27,221 nt of DNA, from positions 1-27,221 of the forward strand of contig DASQXE010000165.1 in assembly GCA_035639875.1 (NCBI GenBank), in the 5' to 3' direction. Position numbers and translations under genes: made by a program. The DNA is from JAIBJP01 sp035639875 (GTDB taxonomy: Bacteria; Actinomycetota; Thermoleophilia; Gaiellales; Gaiellaceae). Positions 1 to 6,621 of the stretch are shown here, one piece after another; positions within the stretch are counted from its first letter, which is position 1; the number at the start of each line of letters is the position of its first letter. The notes below the pieces were generated by a model. It was not told the DNA's origin and made no database searches. It saw only the letters and a list, made by a program, of their open reading frames with translations.

Positions 1-1
1 C

Positions 2-46
2 TTCGGCAATGCGTGGCTTCTCGTGCCGGAGCCTCTCGCGGCCTAA
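2..46 (+). CDS. C-terminal tail of an unidentified gene (cut by window start)
   Basis: Reading from base 2 gives 14 codons ending NAWLLVPEPLAA and a TAA at 44-46. Most third positions are G or C, as in the neighbouring genes, whereas the other frames look less coding-like. Only the last 14 residues are visible, so no family can be assigned. It may be chance open frame; the G/C-rich third positions are the only support. Confidence 0.3.
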   Translation, partial: FGNAWLLVPEPLAA

Positions 47-67
47 CCCATCGGCCTCCAGTGGCCG

Positions 68-235
68 CTAATTCAGCCCGCCGGTCCGTAACTCGATCGG
101 CTCGACGTGTAGGATGCCCCGCCACGACGGCTCGTCCCAGAGGACGCGGGCAAGCATCCGCTCCGCCTCCCAGCGGGTGTTGAAGAACCGAATGACCCGG
201 TCGATCTCATCGCTGACGACGGCCCAGAAGACCAT
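68..235 (-). CDS. Small conserved-looking 55-aa protein of unknown function
   Basis: ATG at 235-233, stop TAG at 70-68, 55 aa. The protein begins MVFWAVVSDE, continues with a charged, probably helical segment (IDRVIRFFNTRWEAERMLAR) and ends in a short beta-like stretch (GILHVEPIELRTGG). Third codon positions are G/C-rich. There is no Shine-Dalgarno sequence, but a TAGTCT box lies six bases before the ATG, the layout of a leaderless actinobacterial mRNA. I do not recognise a named family. It has no membrane segment, signal peptide or cysteine. It is probably a single-gene transcript running away from the tRNA. Confidence 0.55.
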   Translation of the reverse strand: MVFWAVVSDEIDRVIRFFNTRWEAERMLARVLWDEPSWRGILHVEPIELRTGGLN

Positions 236-241
236 GAGCCG

Positions 242-247
242 AGACTA
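242..247 (-). promoter_or_regulatory. Putative -10 box for a leaderless mRNA
   Basis: On the minus strand TAGTCT (TANNNT) lies six bases before the ATG at 235. With the usual 6-8 base distance from -10 box to start point, transcription would begin at or next to the ATG. No convincing -35 is seen. Prediction by pattern only. Confidence 0.35.
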
Positions 248-335
248 GACCGCGTGGGTCGTTCCGACTTCGGACCAAAGATGAGTAGCGCCGAACGAAG
301 GAACTGACCAGGACAACAAACGCCTCCAAGAGAGG

Positions 336-357
336 AAGGCCCGCCGAAGCGGGCCTT
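336..357 (-). terminator. Terminator hairpin after initiator tRNA
   Basis: A perfect 9-bp stem AAGGCCCGC / GCGGGCCTT encloses the loop CGAA (345-348 on the plus strand). It lies 7 bases beyond the 3' end of the minus-strand tRNA. The minus strand continues CTCTC rather than a clean U-tract, so termination efficiency is uncertain, but position and stability fit a tRNA terminator. Confidence 0.6.
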
Positions 358-363
358 TGGAGG

Positions 364-437
364 TAGCGGGGGCAGGATTTGAACCTGCGACCTCCGGGTT
401 ATGAGCCCGGCGAGCTACCTGACTGCTCCACCCCGCG
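364..437 (-). tRNA. Initiator tRNA-fMet (anticodon CAT)
   Basis: A full 74-nt cloverleaf without encoded CCA. The acceptor 5' strand is CGCGGGG and the 3' strand CCCCGCT followed by discriminator A, so the top position is an unpaired C1 x U72, a hallmark of initiators. The anticodon stem is CCGGG/CCCGG around CTCATAA, giving the three consecutive G:C pairs that separate initiator from elongator tRNA. The T arm is GCAGG-TTCAAAT-CCTGC. The CCCCGCT 3' acceptor end matches that of mycobacterial and streptomycete initiators as I remember them. A TATCCT box at 454-449 (minus) could be its -10, inside the leader and start region of the divergent gene at 466. Confidence 0.95.
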
Positions 438-452
438 TCGCGGCGACAAGGA

Positions 453-458
453 TAGCAT
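453..458 (+). promoter_or_regulatory. Putative -10 box for leaderless gene at 466
   Basis: TAGCAT (TANNNT) lies seven bases before the ATG at 466, and there is no useful Shine-Dalgarno sequence in between. This predicts a transcript starting at or beside the ATG. It sits back-to-back with the start of the divergent tRNA-fMet, so the two promoters would overlap. Confidence 0.35.
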
Positions 459-465
459 CGCTCCC

Positions 466-789
466 ATGCCTTGGTGGACGTGGATTGCGCTCGGCTTCTT
501 CGTCGCCGTCGTCGTCGCCGGAGCCACGGTCGCGCTGATCAGCTTCCGCCGCATGCGCGCCCTGAAGACCGCCGGCGACGAGGTCGCGCTCGCCCTCGAC
601 GACGTCACTCGGAAGGCGGAAGAGCTCGAGGCGCGGGTCGAGCGCGCAAACGAGCGCGCCGAGCTCGTCGAGCGCAAGATGGCCCATTTGCAGGCGTCTC
701 TCGAGCACCTGTCTGTCCTCACCTGGGCGCTCGGGGACGTGGGCAAGACGATTTCGCAGGTGCGGCAAGCAGTCACGCTCAAGAAGTGA
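466..789 (+). CDS. Membrane-anchored coiled-coil protein, unknown function
   Basis: 107 aa. The ATG at 466 was preferred to upstream in-frame starts because those overlap the tRNA and because the mature N-terminus starts MPWWTWIALG, a good membrane anchor. One transmembrane helix spans about residues 5-26, followed by basic RRMR (cytoplasmic side) and a long charged heptad-rich helix (about 35-85; ALDDVTRKAEELEARVERAN). The topology recalls small DivIC/LemA-like or DUF948-type anchors, but I cannot assign a family. The stop TGA at 787-789 overlaps the GTG start of the Ppx/GppA gene (GTGA), so the two are probably translationally coupled and co-transcribed. Confidence 0.8.
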   Translation: MPWWTWIALGFFVAVVVAGATVALISFRRMRALKTAGDEVALALDDVTRKAEELEARVERANERAELVERKMAHLQASLEHLSVLTWALGDVGKTISQVRQAVTLKK

Positions 790-1724
790 CGCGCGTCGCT
801 GTCGTCGACCTGGGGACAAACTCGACCCGGCTCCTGGTCGCGGACGTGGAGGACGGCACCGTTGACGAGCTCGAGCGACACCTCGAGATCACGCGTCTCG
901 GTGAGGGCGTGGACGCGCGCCGCCAGCTCCTCCCGGAAGCGATCGCGCGCGTCCGGAACGTGCTGACCGACTACCGTCGCACCATCGAGAGTCTCGGTGC
1001 CGAGCGAACGCTCGCCTTCGCGACGAGCGCCGTGCGCGACGCCGAGAACGGCGAGGCCTTCCTCGGCGAGATCGAATGGAGCTACGGATTCGAGACGAAG
1101 CTCCTCACCGGGCACGAGGAAGCGCTCCTGACCTTCCGGGGAGTCTCGGCCGGCCGGGCGATCGAGGAGGAAACGCTCGTCCTCGACGTGGGCGGCGGCT
1201 CCACCGAGCTCATCGTCGGCGGGCCCGAGGGTGTCGCCTTCCACGAGAGCTACGACCTGGGCTGCGTGAGGCTGACCGAGCGATTCCCGGGTGATCCCGA
1301 CGGCTGTGGCGACTTCGTGCGCGAGGCCTTCCGGGAGCGCGTCCCGCCGGACGTCCGGCCGAGCAAGGCGATCGGCGTTGCGGGTACCGTCACGCAGCTG
1401 GCCACGCTCGACCTCGGCCTCGAGCGCGAAGAGCCGGATCGCGTTCACGGGCACCGCCTCTCGACCGACGCGGTCGCCGGCCTCCTCGCGCGCCTCAGCC
1501 GGATGTCGGTCTCCGAGATCAGGCAGCTCCGAGGCATGCACCCGGAACGCGCCCCCGTGATCGTCGCCGGCACGGTCGTGGTCCTGGAGACACTGCTCCA
1601 CTTCGACCTGGAGGAACTCGAGGTCAGCGAGCACGACATCATGCATGGCGCCGCGCTCGCGGCCGCCGCGCTACCGGCTGCGGTCGAGGGCGACGCGCCG
1701 CCGGGCGCCTACACCTGCTGTTGA
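786..1724 (+). CDS. Ppx/GppA family exopolyphosphatase / pppGpp phosphohydrolase
   Basis: 312 aa, GTG start at 786 overlapping the previous stop. The family hydrolyses terminal phosphates of inorganic polyphosphate and/or the 5' phosphate of pppGpp. It has the ASKHA sugar-kinase fold: phosphate-1 motif DLGTNSTR (residues 8-15), ATSAVRDAENG (79-89), TGHEEA (108-113), and the second phosphate-binding loop DVGGGSTEL (134-142). At about 310 residues it is the short actinobacterial/Aquifex form, lacking the HD-like C-terminal domains of E. coli Ppx. Substrate preference between polyP and pppGpp cannot be read from sequence. Its stop lies 2 bases from the stop of the convergent hydrolase. Confidence 0.92.
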   Translation: MTRVAVVDLGTNSTRLLVADVEDGTVDELERHLEITRLGEGVDARRQLLPEAIARVRNVLTDYRRTIESLGAERTLAFATSAVRDAENGEAFLGEIEWSYGFETKLLTGHEEALLTFRGVSAGRAIEEETLVLDVGGGSTELIVGGPEGVAFHESYDLGCVRLTERFPGDPDGCGDFVREAFRERVPPDVRPSKAIGVAGTVTQLATLDLGLEREEPDRVHGHRLSTDAVAGLLARLSRMSVSEIRQLRGMHPERAPVIVAGTVVVLETLLHFDLEELEVSEHDIMHGAALAAAALPAAVEGDAPPGAYTCC

Positions 1725-1726
1725 TC

Positions 1727-2602
1727 TTAGAAATGCTCCAGCAGCCAGTCGTGCACCTCGCCGATCCGGTCGAGCTCGATCGTGAGGTGGCCGTCCTCGG
1801 CTGACAGGTGTGAGTCGACTCCGGGGATGCGCTCCGCGAGCCATTCTCCATGTGAGATCGGGACGAAGCGGTCCTGGGCGCCGTGCCAGAGTTGCACGGG
1901 TACGGAGATGGCGTCGAGCTCGAACCCCCACGGGTTGACGAACACGAAGTCGTCGTCGATCCAGCCGTCGAGGCGCTCGCCGATCGCCTCACGCGTCGCG
2001 GCGTGAAGGTACTCGGCGAACTCGCCGGTCAGGATGGCCGCGTCCGGCGGGCTGAGGAGGGACCGCAGCGCATGGGCGAGCGCCTCGGGATCGTCGTCGA
2101 GCATCGTCTCGGCCTGTCCGCGCAGATAGCGCTCGAGGGCATCTCGCCCTTCGAGCGTCGCGCCGAACTCGTCGAGGTTGTCCTGCCCCATTCCGTCGAG
2201 CCAGTCCAAGCCGTCCGCGGGATAAGGAGCGACGCCCGCGAGCGAGGCGGCCGCCACGACGCGGTCAGGAAGGAGGGCCGCGCAGGCGAGCGTATGCGGC
2301 CCGCCGCCGGAGCCACCCTCCACCGCGAAGCGATCGATCCGGAGAACGTCCGCGATTGTGGCGATGTCGTGCGCCGCGTCGGCGACCGTCCGGCCGGGAT
2401 GCGGATCGGAGCCTCCGTAGCCAGGCCGGTCGTACGCGAGCAGGCGGATCCCGCGCCCGGCTGCGTCTTCGACCGAGCCGCGCCACAGAAGACGCGACCC
2501 CGGCGTCCCGTGGAGGGCGAAGACGGGACGTCCATCGGGATCGCCGTCCTCCAGGACGCGGAGGACGCGCCCGTCTGTCGGTACTCGGTGCTCGCGGCTC
2601 AC
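1727..2602 (-). CDS. Alpha/beta-fold hydrolase
   Basis: 291 aa, ATG at 2602. Motifs of a typical soluble alpha/beta hydrolase are present in order: oxyanion loop HGTPGSR (31-37), the strand/turn YDRPGYGGSD (57-66), nucleophile elbow GGSGG with Ser98, acid Asp244 in HGAQDRFVP, and base His272 in AEDGHLT. Substrate is unknown; the closest general type is the haloperoxidase/esterase-like group. The ATG overlaps the stop of the CBS-domain gene by four bases (ATGA), so it is the last gene of the run starting with DoxX or GDH. Translation is probably coupled to the CBS protein. Confidence 0.9.
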   Translation of the reverse strand: MSREHRVPTDGRVLRVLEDGDPDGRPVFALHGTPGSRLLWRGSVEDAAGRGIRLLAYDRPGYGGSDPHPGRTVADAAHDIATIADVLRIDRFAVEGGSGGGPHTLACAALLPDRVVAAASLAGVAPYPADGLDWLDGMGQDNLDEFGATLEGRDALERYLRGQAETMLDDDPEALAHALRSLLSPPDAAILTGEFAEYLHAATREAIGERLDGWIDDDFVFVNPWGFELDAISVPVQLWHGAQDRFVPISHGEWLAERIPGVDSHLSAEDGHLTIELDRIGEVHDWLLEHF

Positions 2603-2979
2603 GCGGGCTCGTCCTCGGCGAGCCGCCGAACGACGGGCTCGCGCGGGAGTACGCCGAGCAGCCGCCCGTCCTCCGTCACCGCCAGACGCTCGAGGCCTTG
2701 CTCCGCCATGAGGTGCAATGCCTCGCCGAGCGGCAGGTCCGGTGAGACGGTGGCCACCCGCGCGTCACAGACGTCGCGTGCGGAGGCGGAGAGGAGATCC
2801 ACGCCCCGCGCCACAGCCGCGACGACGCTCTCGAGCGTCACGACACCGACGAGACGCTCACCATCGGTGACAAGAGCGCTTCGCACCTGCGGATGCGTGA
2901 GCAGCTCGGCAGCCTCGCGAGCGCTCGCGTCCGCGGCGAGCACGCGAGGATCGGGAACGAGCGCTTCCCGGACGATCAC
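2599..2979 (-). CDS. CBS-domain pair protein (Bateman module)
   Basis: 126 aa consisting almost entirely of two CBS motifs (about residues 1-58 and 66-124). Characteristic pieces are VREALVPDPRVLAADASARE with LVTDGERLVGVVTLES in the first, and DARVATVSPDLPLGEALHLM with LAVTEDGRLLGVLPRE in the second. Such stand-alone pairs bind adenine nucleotides or S-adenosylmethionine and act as energy sensors or regulators. The start overlaps the dehydrogenase stop and its stop overlaps the hydrolase start (ATGA both times). Regulation of the neighbouring dehydrogenase by this module is a reasonable but unproved inference. Confidence 0.9.
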   Translation of the reverse strand: MIVREALVPDPRVLAADASAREAAELLTHPQVRSALVTDGERLVGVVTLESVVAAVARGVDLLSASARDVCDARVATVSPDLPLGEALHLMAEQGLERLAVTEDGRLLGVLPREPVVRRLAEDEPA

Positions 2980-4271
2980 GGATAGATCCCCCGCGCCTCG
3001 AGGGCTTCGGCCACCTCACGGATGCTCGTCACGAGCGCAGCGCTGCGAAAGCTGAAGCCCTCCGACTCGGCCAGCCGCCAGACGCGATCGAGCGCGTCCG
3101 TCATGAGATCGCGAAGCCGTGAGCGGATCTCGTCGCGGTCCCAGAAGAATCGCTGCAGATCCTGCACCCACTCGAAGTAGGAGACGGCCACGCCCCCCGC
3201 GTTCGTGAGGATGTCGGGGAGGACCGGGATGCCGCGCTCGCCGAGGATCCGGTCGCCTTCGAGAGTCGTGGGCCCGTTCGCGCCTTCGGCGACCATGCGA
3301 GCAGCGATCCGTCCTGCGTTCTCGTGCGTCAGCTGCTTTTCGGTCGCGGCGAGGACGAGTACGTCGCACGGAAGCTCGAGGAGCTCCGCGTTGGATACGT
3401 GCGCCGCCGGTTCGAAACCGGCGAGGCCTCCGTGAGCGCGACGCCAGGCGTCGACCGCGGCGAGATCGAGGCCTGTCTCCTCGTAGATCCCGCCGGCGAT
3501 GTCCGACACGCCGACGACGCGGGCGCCGCGCAGCGCGAGGTCGTGGGCGGCTACGCCGCCGACCTTGCCGTAGCCCTGGACGACGCACGCCGCTCCGGCC
3601 AGCGGCCACCCGAGGCGCCGCAACGCCTCCTCGACCACCATGACGACGCCGATGCCGGTCGCCTCGGGCCGCAGGACGCTCCCGCCGACGGACAGCGGCT
3701 TCCCGGTCACGATCTCCGGCACCGCGTAGCCGACCTGCATCGAGTAGGTGTCCATCATCCACGCCATCGTCTGTTCGTCGGTCGCCATGTCGGGGGCCGG
3801 AATGTCGCGCTCCGGGCCGATGATCGGCAAGAGCTCCGTCGTGAAACGCCGGGTCAGCCGCTCGAGCTCGGCCGCGGAGAAGGCGCGGGGATCGCAGCGC
3901 ACGCCGCCCTTCGCGCCTCCGTACGGAAGCCGGAGCAGAGCGCATTTCCAGGTCATCCACATGGCGAGCGCGGCGCACTCGCCAAGCGTGACCGCTTTGT
4001 CGTAGCGGACTCCGCCCTTCGTCGGCCCGAGGACGCTCGAGTGTTGCACGCGGTAGCCGGCGTAGACGCCGAGGGTGCCATCGTCGAGGCGCACGGGAAT
4101 CGACGTCGACAGCGCCCGCTCGGGATAGCGGAGCCGCTCGGCGATCGCCTCGTCGACGTCCGCGTGCTCGAGCGCCTGGTCGAGCTGCCCGACGGCCTGG
4201 AGGAAGAGTGGATCTTGGAGCTCGGGCGGCAGCTCGCCGCTCGGAGCGGCCGCGGGCTTCGCCTGGGCCAT
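2976..4271 (-). CDS. Glu/Leu/Phe/Val-family dehydrogenase, probably glutamate dehydrogenase
   Basis: 431 aa. It interconverts glutamate (or another amino acid) and the 2-oxo acid with ammonia and NAD(P)H. The N-terminal catalytic domain has GPTKGGVRY (82-90), Lys109 in MTWK, catalytic Lys121 in PYGGAKGGV and Asp161 in PAPDMATD. The NAD(P)-binding Rossmann loop is GYGKVG (233-238). Length and motifs fit the about 420-residue hexameric GDH group. The N-terminal 15 residues are low-complexity. It starts 10 bases after the NfeD-like stop and overlaps the CBS gene by 4 bases. Coenzyme preference cannot be decided by eye. Confidence 0.93.
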   Translation of the reverse strand: MAQAKPAAAPSGELPPELQDPLFLQAVGQLDQALEHADVDEAIAERLRYPERALSTSIPVRLDDGTLGVYAGYRVQHSSVLGPTKGGVRYDKAVTLGECAALAMWMTWKCALLRLPYGGAKGGVRCDPRAFSAAELERLTRRFTTELLPIIGPERDIPAPDMATDEQTMAWMMDTYSMQVGYAVPEIVTGKPLSVGGSVLRPEATGIGVVMVVEEALRRLGWPLAGAACVVQGYGKVGGVAAHDLALRGARVVGVSDIAGGIYEETGLDLAAVDAWRRAHGGLAGFEPAAHVSNAELLELPCDVLVLAATEKQLTHENAGRIAARMVAEGANGPTTLEGDRILGERGIPVLPDILTNAGGVAVSYFEWVQDLQRFFWDRDEIRSRLRDLMTDALDRVWRLAESEGFSFRSAALVTSIREVAEALEARGIYP

Positions 4272-4281
4272 GGCAGGGAGT

Positions 4282-4602
4282 CTATTCCGGCTCTACAAGC
4301 AGGGTGAGGCCGTCACGGCCGACGATGCGGACTCGGTGGCCCGGGTCGGCTCCCTGCTCGCAGGACGCCCGCCAGAGCTCTCCTTCGACCCGCACGTGTC
4401 CGCGCGGACGGCAGGTCGAGACGACGTCGGCGCTCGCTCCGATCAGCGTTTCCGCGCCCGCTCGCACGCGCCAGCGCCGCGAGATGCGAAGCCAGAAGAA
4501 CGTCTCGGCGATCTCCACAACGGCGGCACAGCCGACGATGACGAGCCCCCACGGCGAGGGGAGGAGGAAGAGCGCCAGGAGAATCGCGCCGACGAATAAC
4601 AC
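4282..4602 (-). CDS. Short NfeD-like membrane protein
   Basis: 106 aa, GTG start at 4602 with GGGAGA about 8 bases upstream. Two hydrophobic segments (about 2-14 and 16-36) precede a C-terminal OB-fold of the NfeD type (about 50-105): ETLIGASADV, RPRGHVRVEGELWRA, GHRVRIVGRDGLTLLVEP. NfeD proteins usually partner stomatin/flotillin-like proteins in membrane microdomains; no such partner is next door. This is the short form lacking the ClpP-like protease domain. Codon 2 is TTA, a rare codon in such GC-rich genomes. It lies between DoxX and GDH in the same run. Confidence 0.85.
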   Translation of the reverse strand: MLFVGAILLALFLLPSPWGLVIVGCAAVVEIAETFFWLRISRRWRVRAGAETLIGASADVVSTCRPRGHVRVEGELWRASCEQGADPGHRVRIVGRDGLTLLVEPE

Positions 4603-4629
4603 CGACGCGATTCTCCCTTGCGCGGGTGG

Positions 4630-5148
4630 TTAAGCGGGCTGCTGGGCGACCGCCAGGCGGCGTCGGCGGCCGAGCGTCAGCGTCGCGAGGGTGATCACGA
4701 TCGCGGCGCCGAGCACGCCGAGGGCCCACCAGAGCCCCGTGATGTTGTCGTCCCAGCCGATAGCGCGGTCGATGGCGAAGCGGCCCGGGCCAGTCGCGGC
4801 CACGGTAAGCGCGGCGGACGCGACGAGCAGGTTGAACTCGAAGCCGCCGTTGCTGTTGAAGAACCCGTTCGGCCAGTGCACGAGGCTGACGGCATTCAGC
4901 ATCACGATCGTGATTGCGAGCGCGCCGAGCGGCGTGAGGAAGCCCGTCGCCAGCAACAGTCCGCCGCCGAGTTCGGCAGCGCCGGCTGCGAGCGCCATCA
5001 GAACGGGCGTCCGGAAGCCGAAGTTTCCGAAGGAACCTCCGGTCCGGCGAAGCCCGCCGCCGCCGAACCAGCCGAATAGCTTTTGCGCCCCGTGCGCGGC
5101 CAACGTCGATCCGAGCACGACGCGCAACAGGAGCAAACCGTACGACAT
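4630..5148 (-). CDS. DoxX-family integral membrane protein
   Basis: 172 aa. Family features are the N-terminal RVVLGSTLAAHGAQKLFGWFGG, the helix rich in small residues AAGAAELGGGLLLATGFLTPLGAL (here read as two pieces, about 52-76), and a conserved VHWPNGFF turn (90-97). About four to five transmembrane helices are expected. DoxX proteins are linked to quinone or thiol-redox reactions in some organisms, but the function of this copy is not known. The Shine-Dalgarno sequence AAGGAGGG is ideal, 6 bases from the ATG. It is the first gene of the minus-strand run DoxX, NfeD, GDH, CBS, hydrolase. Confidence 0.9.
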   Translation of the reverse strand: MSYGLLLLRVVLGSTLAAHGAQKLFGWFGGGGLRRTGGSFGNFGFRTPVLMALAAGAAELGGGLLLATGFLTPLGALAITIVMLNAVSLVHWPNGFFNSNGGFEFNLLVASAALTVAATGPGRFAIDRAIGWDDNITGLWWALGVLGAAIVITLATLTLGRRRRLAVAQQPA

Positions 5149-5160
5149 GCCTTGCCCTCC

Positions 5161-5183
5161 TTATTACTTGACTACTCAAATAA
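5161..5183 (-). promoter_or_regulatory. Inverted repeat upstream of doxX-like gene (possible operator)
   Basis: The arms TTGA and TCAA flank CTAC, with outer TTATT / ATAA continuing the symmetry with a small offset. It abuts the Shine-Dalgarno sequence of the DoxX gene, 13-35 bases before its ATG. A-T-rich dyads of this size are typical for winged-helix (MarR/HxlR-type) repressors, which often control doxX-like genes. No regulator gene is adjacent, so this is inference. Confidence 0.3.
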
Positions 5184-5307
5184 CGTGGTTGGGAGAGCTT
5201 CTATTCCCCACGTCCGCGCCCGTAAGCGGGGCCGTCGCCGGAAGATTCGAACTGCCCGCTCCGTCTGGTTGGCATCGGCAGAGGGGTCAGACGAAGGGAG
5301 CAGCAAG

Positions 5308-5721
5308 ATGCGTATTCGGAGGCGGAACTGGATCATCAAGCGGATCGCGCTCGGATTTGCAGTCGCGGCGCTCGTGGCGCCCGCCGCTGCGCAGGCGCGA
5401 GTCGACGAGGGACTCAACGGTCAGTCGAAGGCTTCGAGCGGCTACATCCCGTTCGTGACCGACTTCCCGTCGTCTGCCCCGCAGCACAGCTATGTACTGC
5501 GACGGGACGGCAACGCGCTCGGCACGCAACCGGGGCTCCGCTCGACTGACCTGATCGAGAACGTGCGGCTCGCGCCTCGCGGGTCCGCAGAGGTCGTGGC
5601 GTCGTCGGGATTCGATTGGAGCGACGCGGGCATCGCAGCCGGCATCGTTGTCGGGATCCTCGGTCTCGGCACCATCGCCGTCCGCGCGACGCGCCAAGTC
5701 GGCAAGCCGCAGACGGCGTAA
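5308..5721 (+). CDS. Small exported protein with C-terminal membrane segment, unknown function
   Basis: 137 aa. ATG at 5308 preceded by AGGGAG at a good distance. A strong signal peptide is visible: basic RIRRRNWIIKR, hydrophobic core to residue 28, and AQA at 28-30 as likely cleavage site. The mature part is polar, then SSGFDWSDAGIAAGIVVGIL leads into a hydrophobic helix (about 107-124) and a short basic tail. From memory, actinobacterial (Thermoleophilia-type) small exported proteins share an FDWxDAGIGAG motif, but there is no named family. Probably secreted and held at the membrane by the C-terminal helix. Confidence 0.8.
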   Translation: MRIRRRNWIIKRIALGFAVAALVAPAAAQARVDEGLNGQSKASSGYIPFVTDFPSSAPQHSYVLRRDGNALGTQPGLRSTDLIENVRLAPRGSAEVVASSGFDWSDAGIAAGIVVGILGLGTIAVRATRQVGKPQTA

Positions 5722-5740
5722 GTCAGTTCGCTACGGGATT

Positions 5741-5767
5741 GCGAGCGGGCCCTTCGGGCCCGTTCGC
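5741..5767. terminator. GC-rich hairpin between convergent gene and tRNA-Leu
   Basis: A 12-bp stem (GCGAGCGGGCCC with GGGCCCGTTCGC, one G-U pair) closes a TTC loop. It lies 19 bases after the stop of the exported-protein gene and about 41 bases beyond the 3' end of the minus-strand tRNA-Leu, so it could serve both directions. Neither side has a clear U-tract. Confidence 0.5.
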
Positions 5768-5808
5768 CTGCTTGGCAACGATCCGCTGGGCTGGACGTCG
5801 GTTCTAGG

Positions 5809-5891
5809 TGCCGGGGGCGAGAGTCGAACTCGCATGGGCCGAAGCCCAGAGGATTTTAAGTCCCCCGCGTCTACCGTTCCGCCACCCCGGC
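5809..5891 (-). tRNA. tRNA-Leu (anticodon TAA)
   Basis: 83-nt class II tRNA. Acceptor GCCGGGG pairs with CCCCGGC, discriminator A. The anticodon loop CTTAAAA gives TAA, reading UUA (and UUG). The long variable arm GGGC-TTCG-GCCC identifies the leucine type, and the T arm is GCGAG-TTCGACT-CTCGC. CCA is not encoded. A TAAGCT box (minus 5904-5899) lies 7 bases before the mature 5' end and could be its -10. It follows the DUF3105 gene by 10 bases, so read-through transcription is also possible. In Streptomyces the equivalent gene is bldA. Confidence 0.95.
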
Positions 5892-5901
5892 GAGGGTCAG
5901 C

Positions 5902-6609
5902 TTACGTCCCGCCCGGTTGTAACGCCGAGAGCGGGAACTTCTCCGGATTGTCCCCCTTGGGACCGCGGTAGTCGTCGCGGAAGCGGCTGAAGGCGCCCGC
6001 GTCGAAGGTCGAGCACGCAGCAACGTGCGTCCATGCGGTCAGGAAGATCTTGTTCTCCCACCCGGTTGCCGGGGTGGCGTGCAGATCGGTCGGGGACGTG
6101 GGCAGCGGCGCGACGACCATTCCAAGGGGACTCTTCGCGTACCAGTTCGCGATCTGCTGGACGGCCGACCGTGGCACCTTGGGCCCGTACTGCACCTCGA
6201 TAGCGCCGTGCTCGAGGTTGTGCACGAGGCGGATCTCGGGCACGGGCTGGTCGTAGAGGTTGTAGACCGCCGGCACGGGATAGTGCGGGCCGCTCGACGG
6301 CGGGAACGAGTTGTACTTGAAGTTCTTGGCGAGCGCCTGGACGTGCTGGCGGCCTTGCGGGGGGAACGTCTTGCGGACGCACGGCCCGTCCACCCCGTTG
6401 GCGAGAGCCTCGCTACCACCGCGAACCGCCATGGCGATGCCGACGGCCGCTGCCGCGATGACGATCGCGGCCCCGAGCGCGAGGAACCACATCCGCGAAC
6501 CGCGCTCGGCGCGCTGCTCGACCCGCCGTTGAGGGGCCTGCACACGCCGCTTCGGCGCCTGAACAGGCCGCGGCGGAGCCGGGACCCGGCTCTTCTTCTT
6601 CTTGGCCAC
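5902..6609 (-). CDS. DUF3105 membrane-anchored protein
   Basis: 235 aa, GTG start at 6609. The basic, proline-rich N-terminus contains VQAPKRRV and VQAPQRRV as a short repeat (16-30), followed by one transmembrane helix (about 41-62). The extracytoplasmic domain carries the DUF3105 signatures PPSSGPHY (103-110) and HNLEHGAIEVQYGP (130-143), with conserved histidines that may bind metal. Cys77 and Cys199 could form a disulfide. Function is unknown. It begins 12 bases after the DinG-like stop, so the two may be co-transcribed, but a TACCTT box six bases before the GTG suggests its own leaderless promoter. Confidence 0.9.
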   Translation of the reverse strand: MAKKKKSRVPAPPRPVQAPKRRVQAPQRRVEQRAERGSRMWFLALGAAIVIAAAAVGIAMAVRGGSEALANGVDGPCVRKTFPPQGRQHVQALAKNFKYNSFPPSSGPHYPVPAVYNLYDQPVPEIRLVHNLEHGAIEVQYGPKVPRSAVQQIANWYAKSPLGMVVAPLPTSPTDLHATPATGWENKIFLTAWTHVAACSTFDAGAFSRFRDDYRGPKGDNPEKFPLSALQPGGT

Positions 6610-6615
6610 GGCGCC

Positions 6616-6621
6616 AAGGTA
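6616..6621 (-). promoter_or_regulatory. Putative -10 box for leaderless DUF3105 gene
   Basis: TACCTT (TANNNT) on the minus strand ends six bases before the GTG at 6609; there is no Shine-Dalgarno sequence. It directly abuts the stop codon of the upstream helicase gene. Confidence 0.35.

Noticed and set aside
364..437. C1 x U72 mismatch in the initiator tRNA instead of C1 x A72
   Set aside because: Actinobacterial initiator tRNAs normally end CCCCGCTA, so this is expected and not an anomaly.
399..1646. 415-codon minus-strand frame opposite the Ppx/GppA gene
   Set aside because: Shadow frame crossing the tRNA; no recognisable domain, and the plus strand carries intact ASKHA motifs.
466..1724. 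Possibility that the 107-aa protein and Ppx/GppA are one fused protein
   Set aside because: They are in different frames and joined by a GTGA stop/start overlap, which is ordinary coupling.
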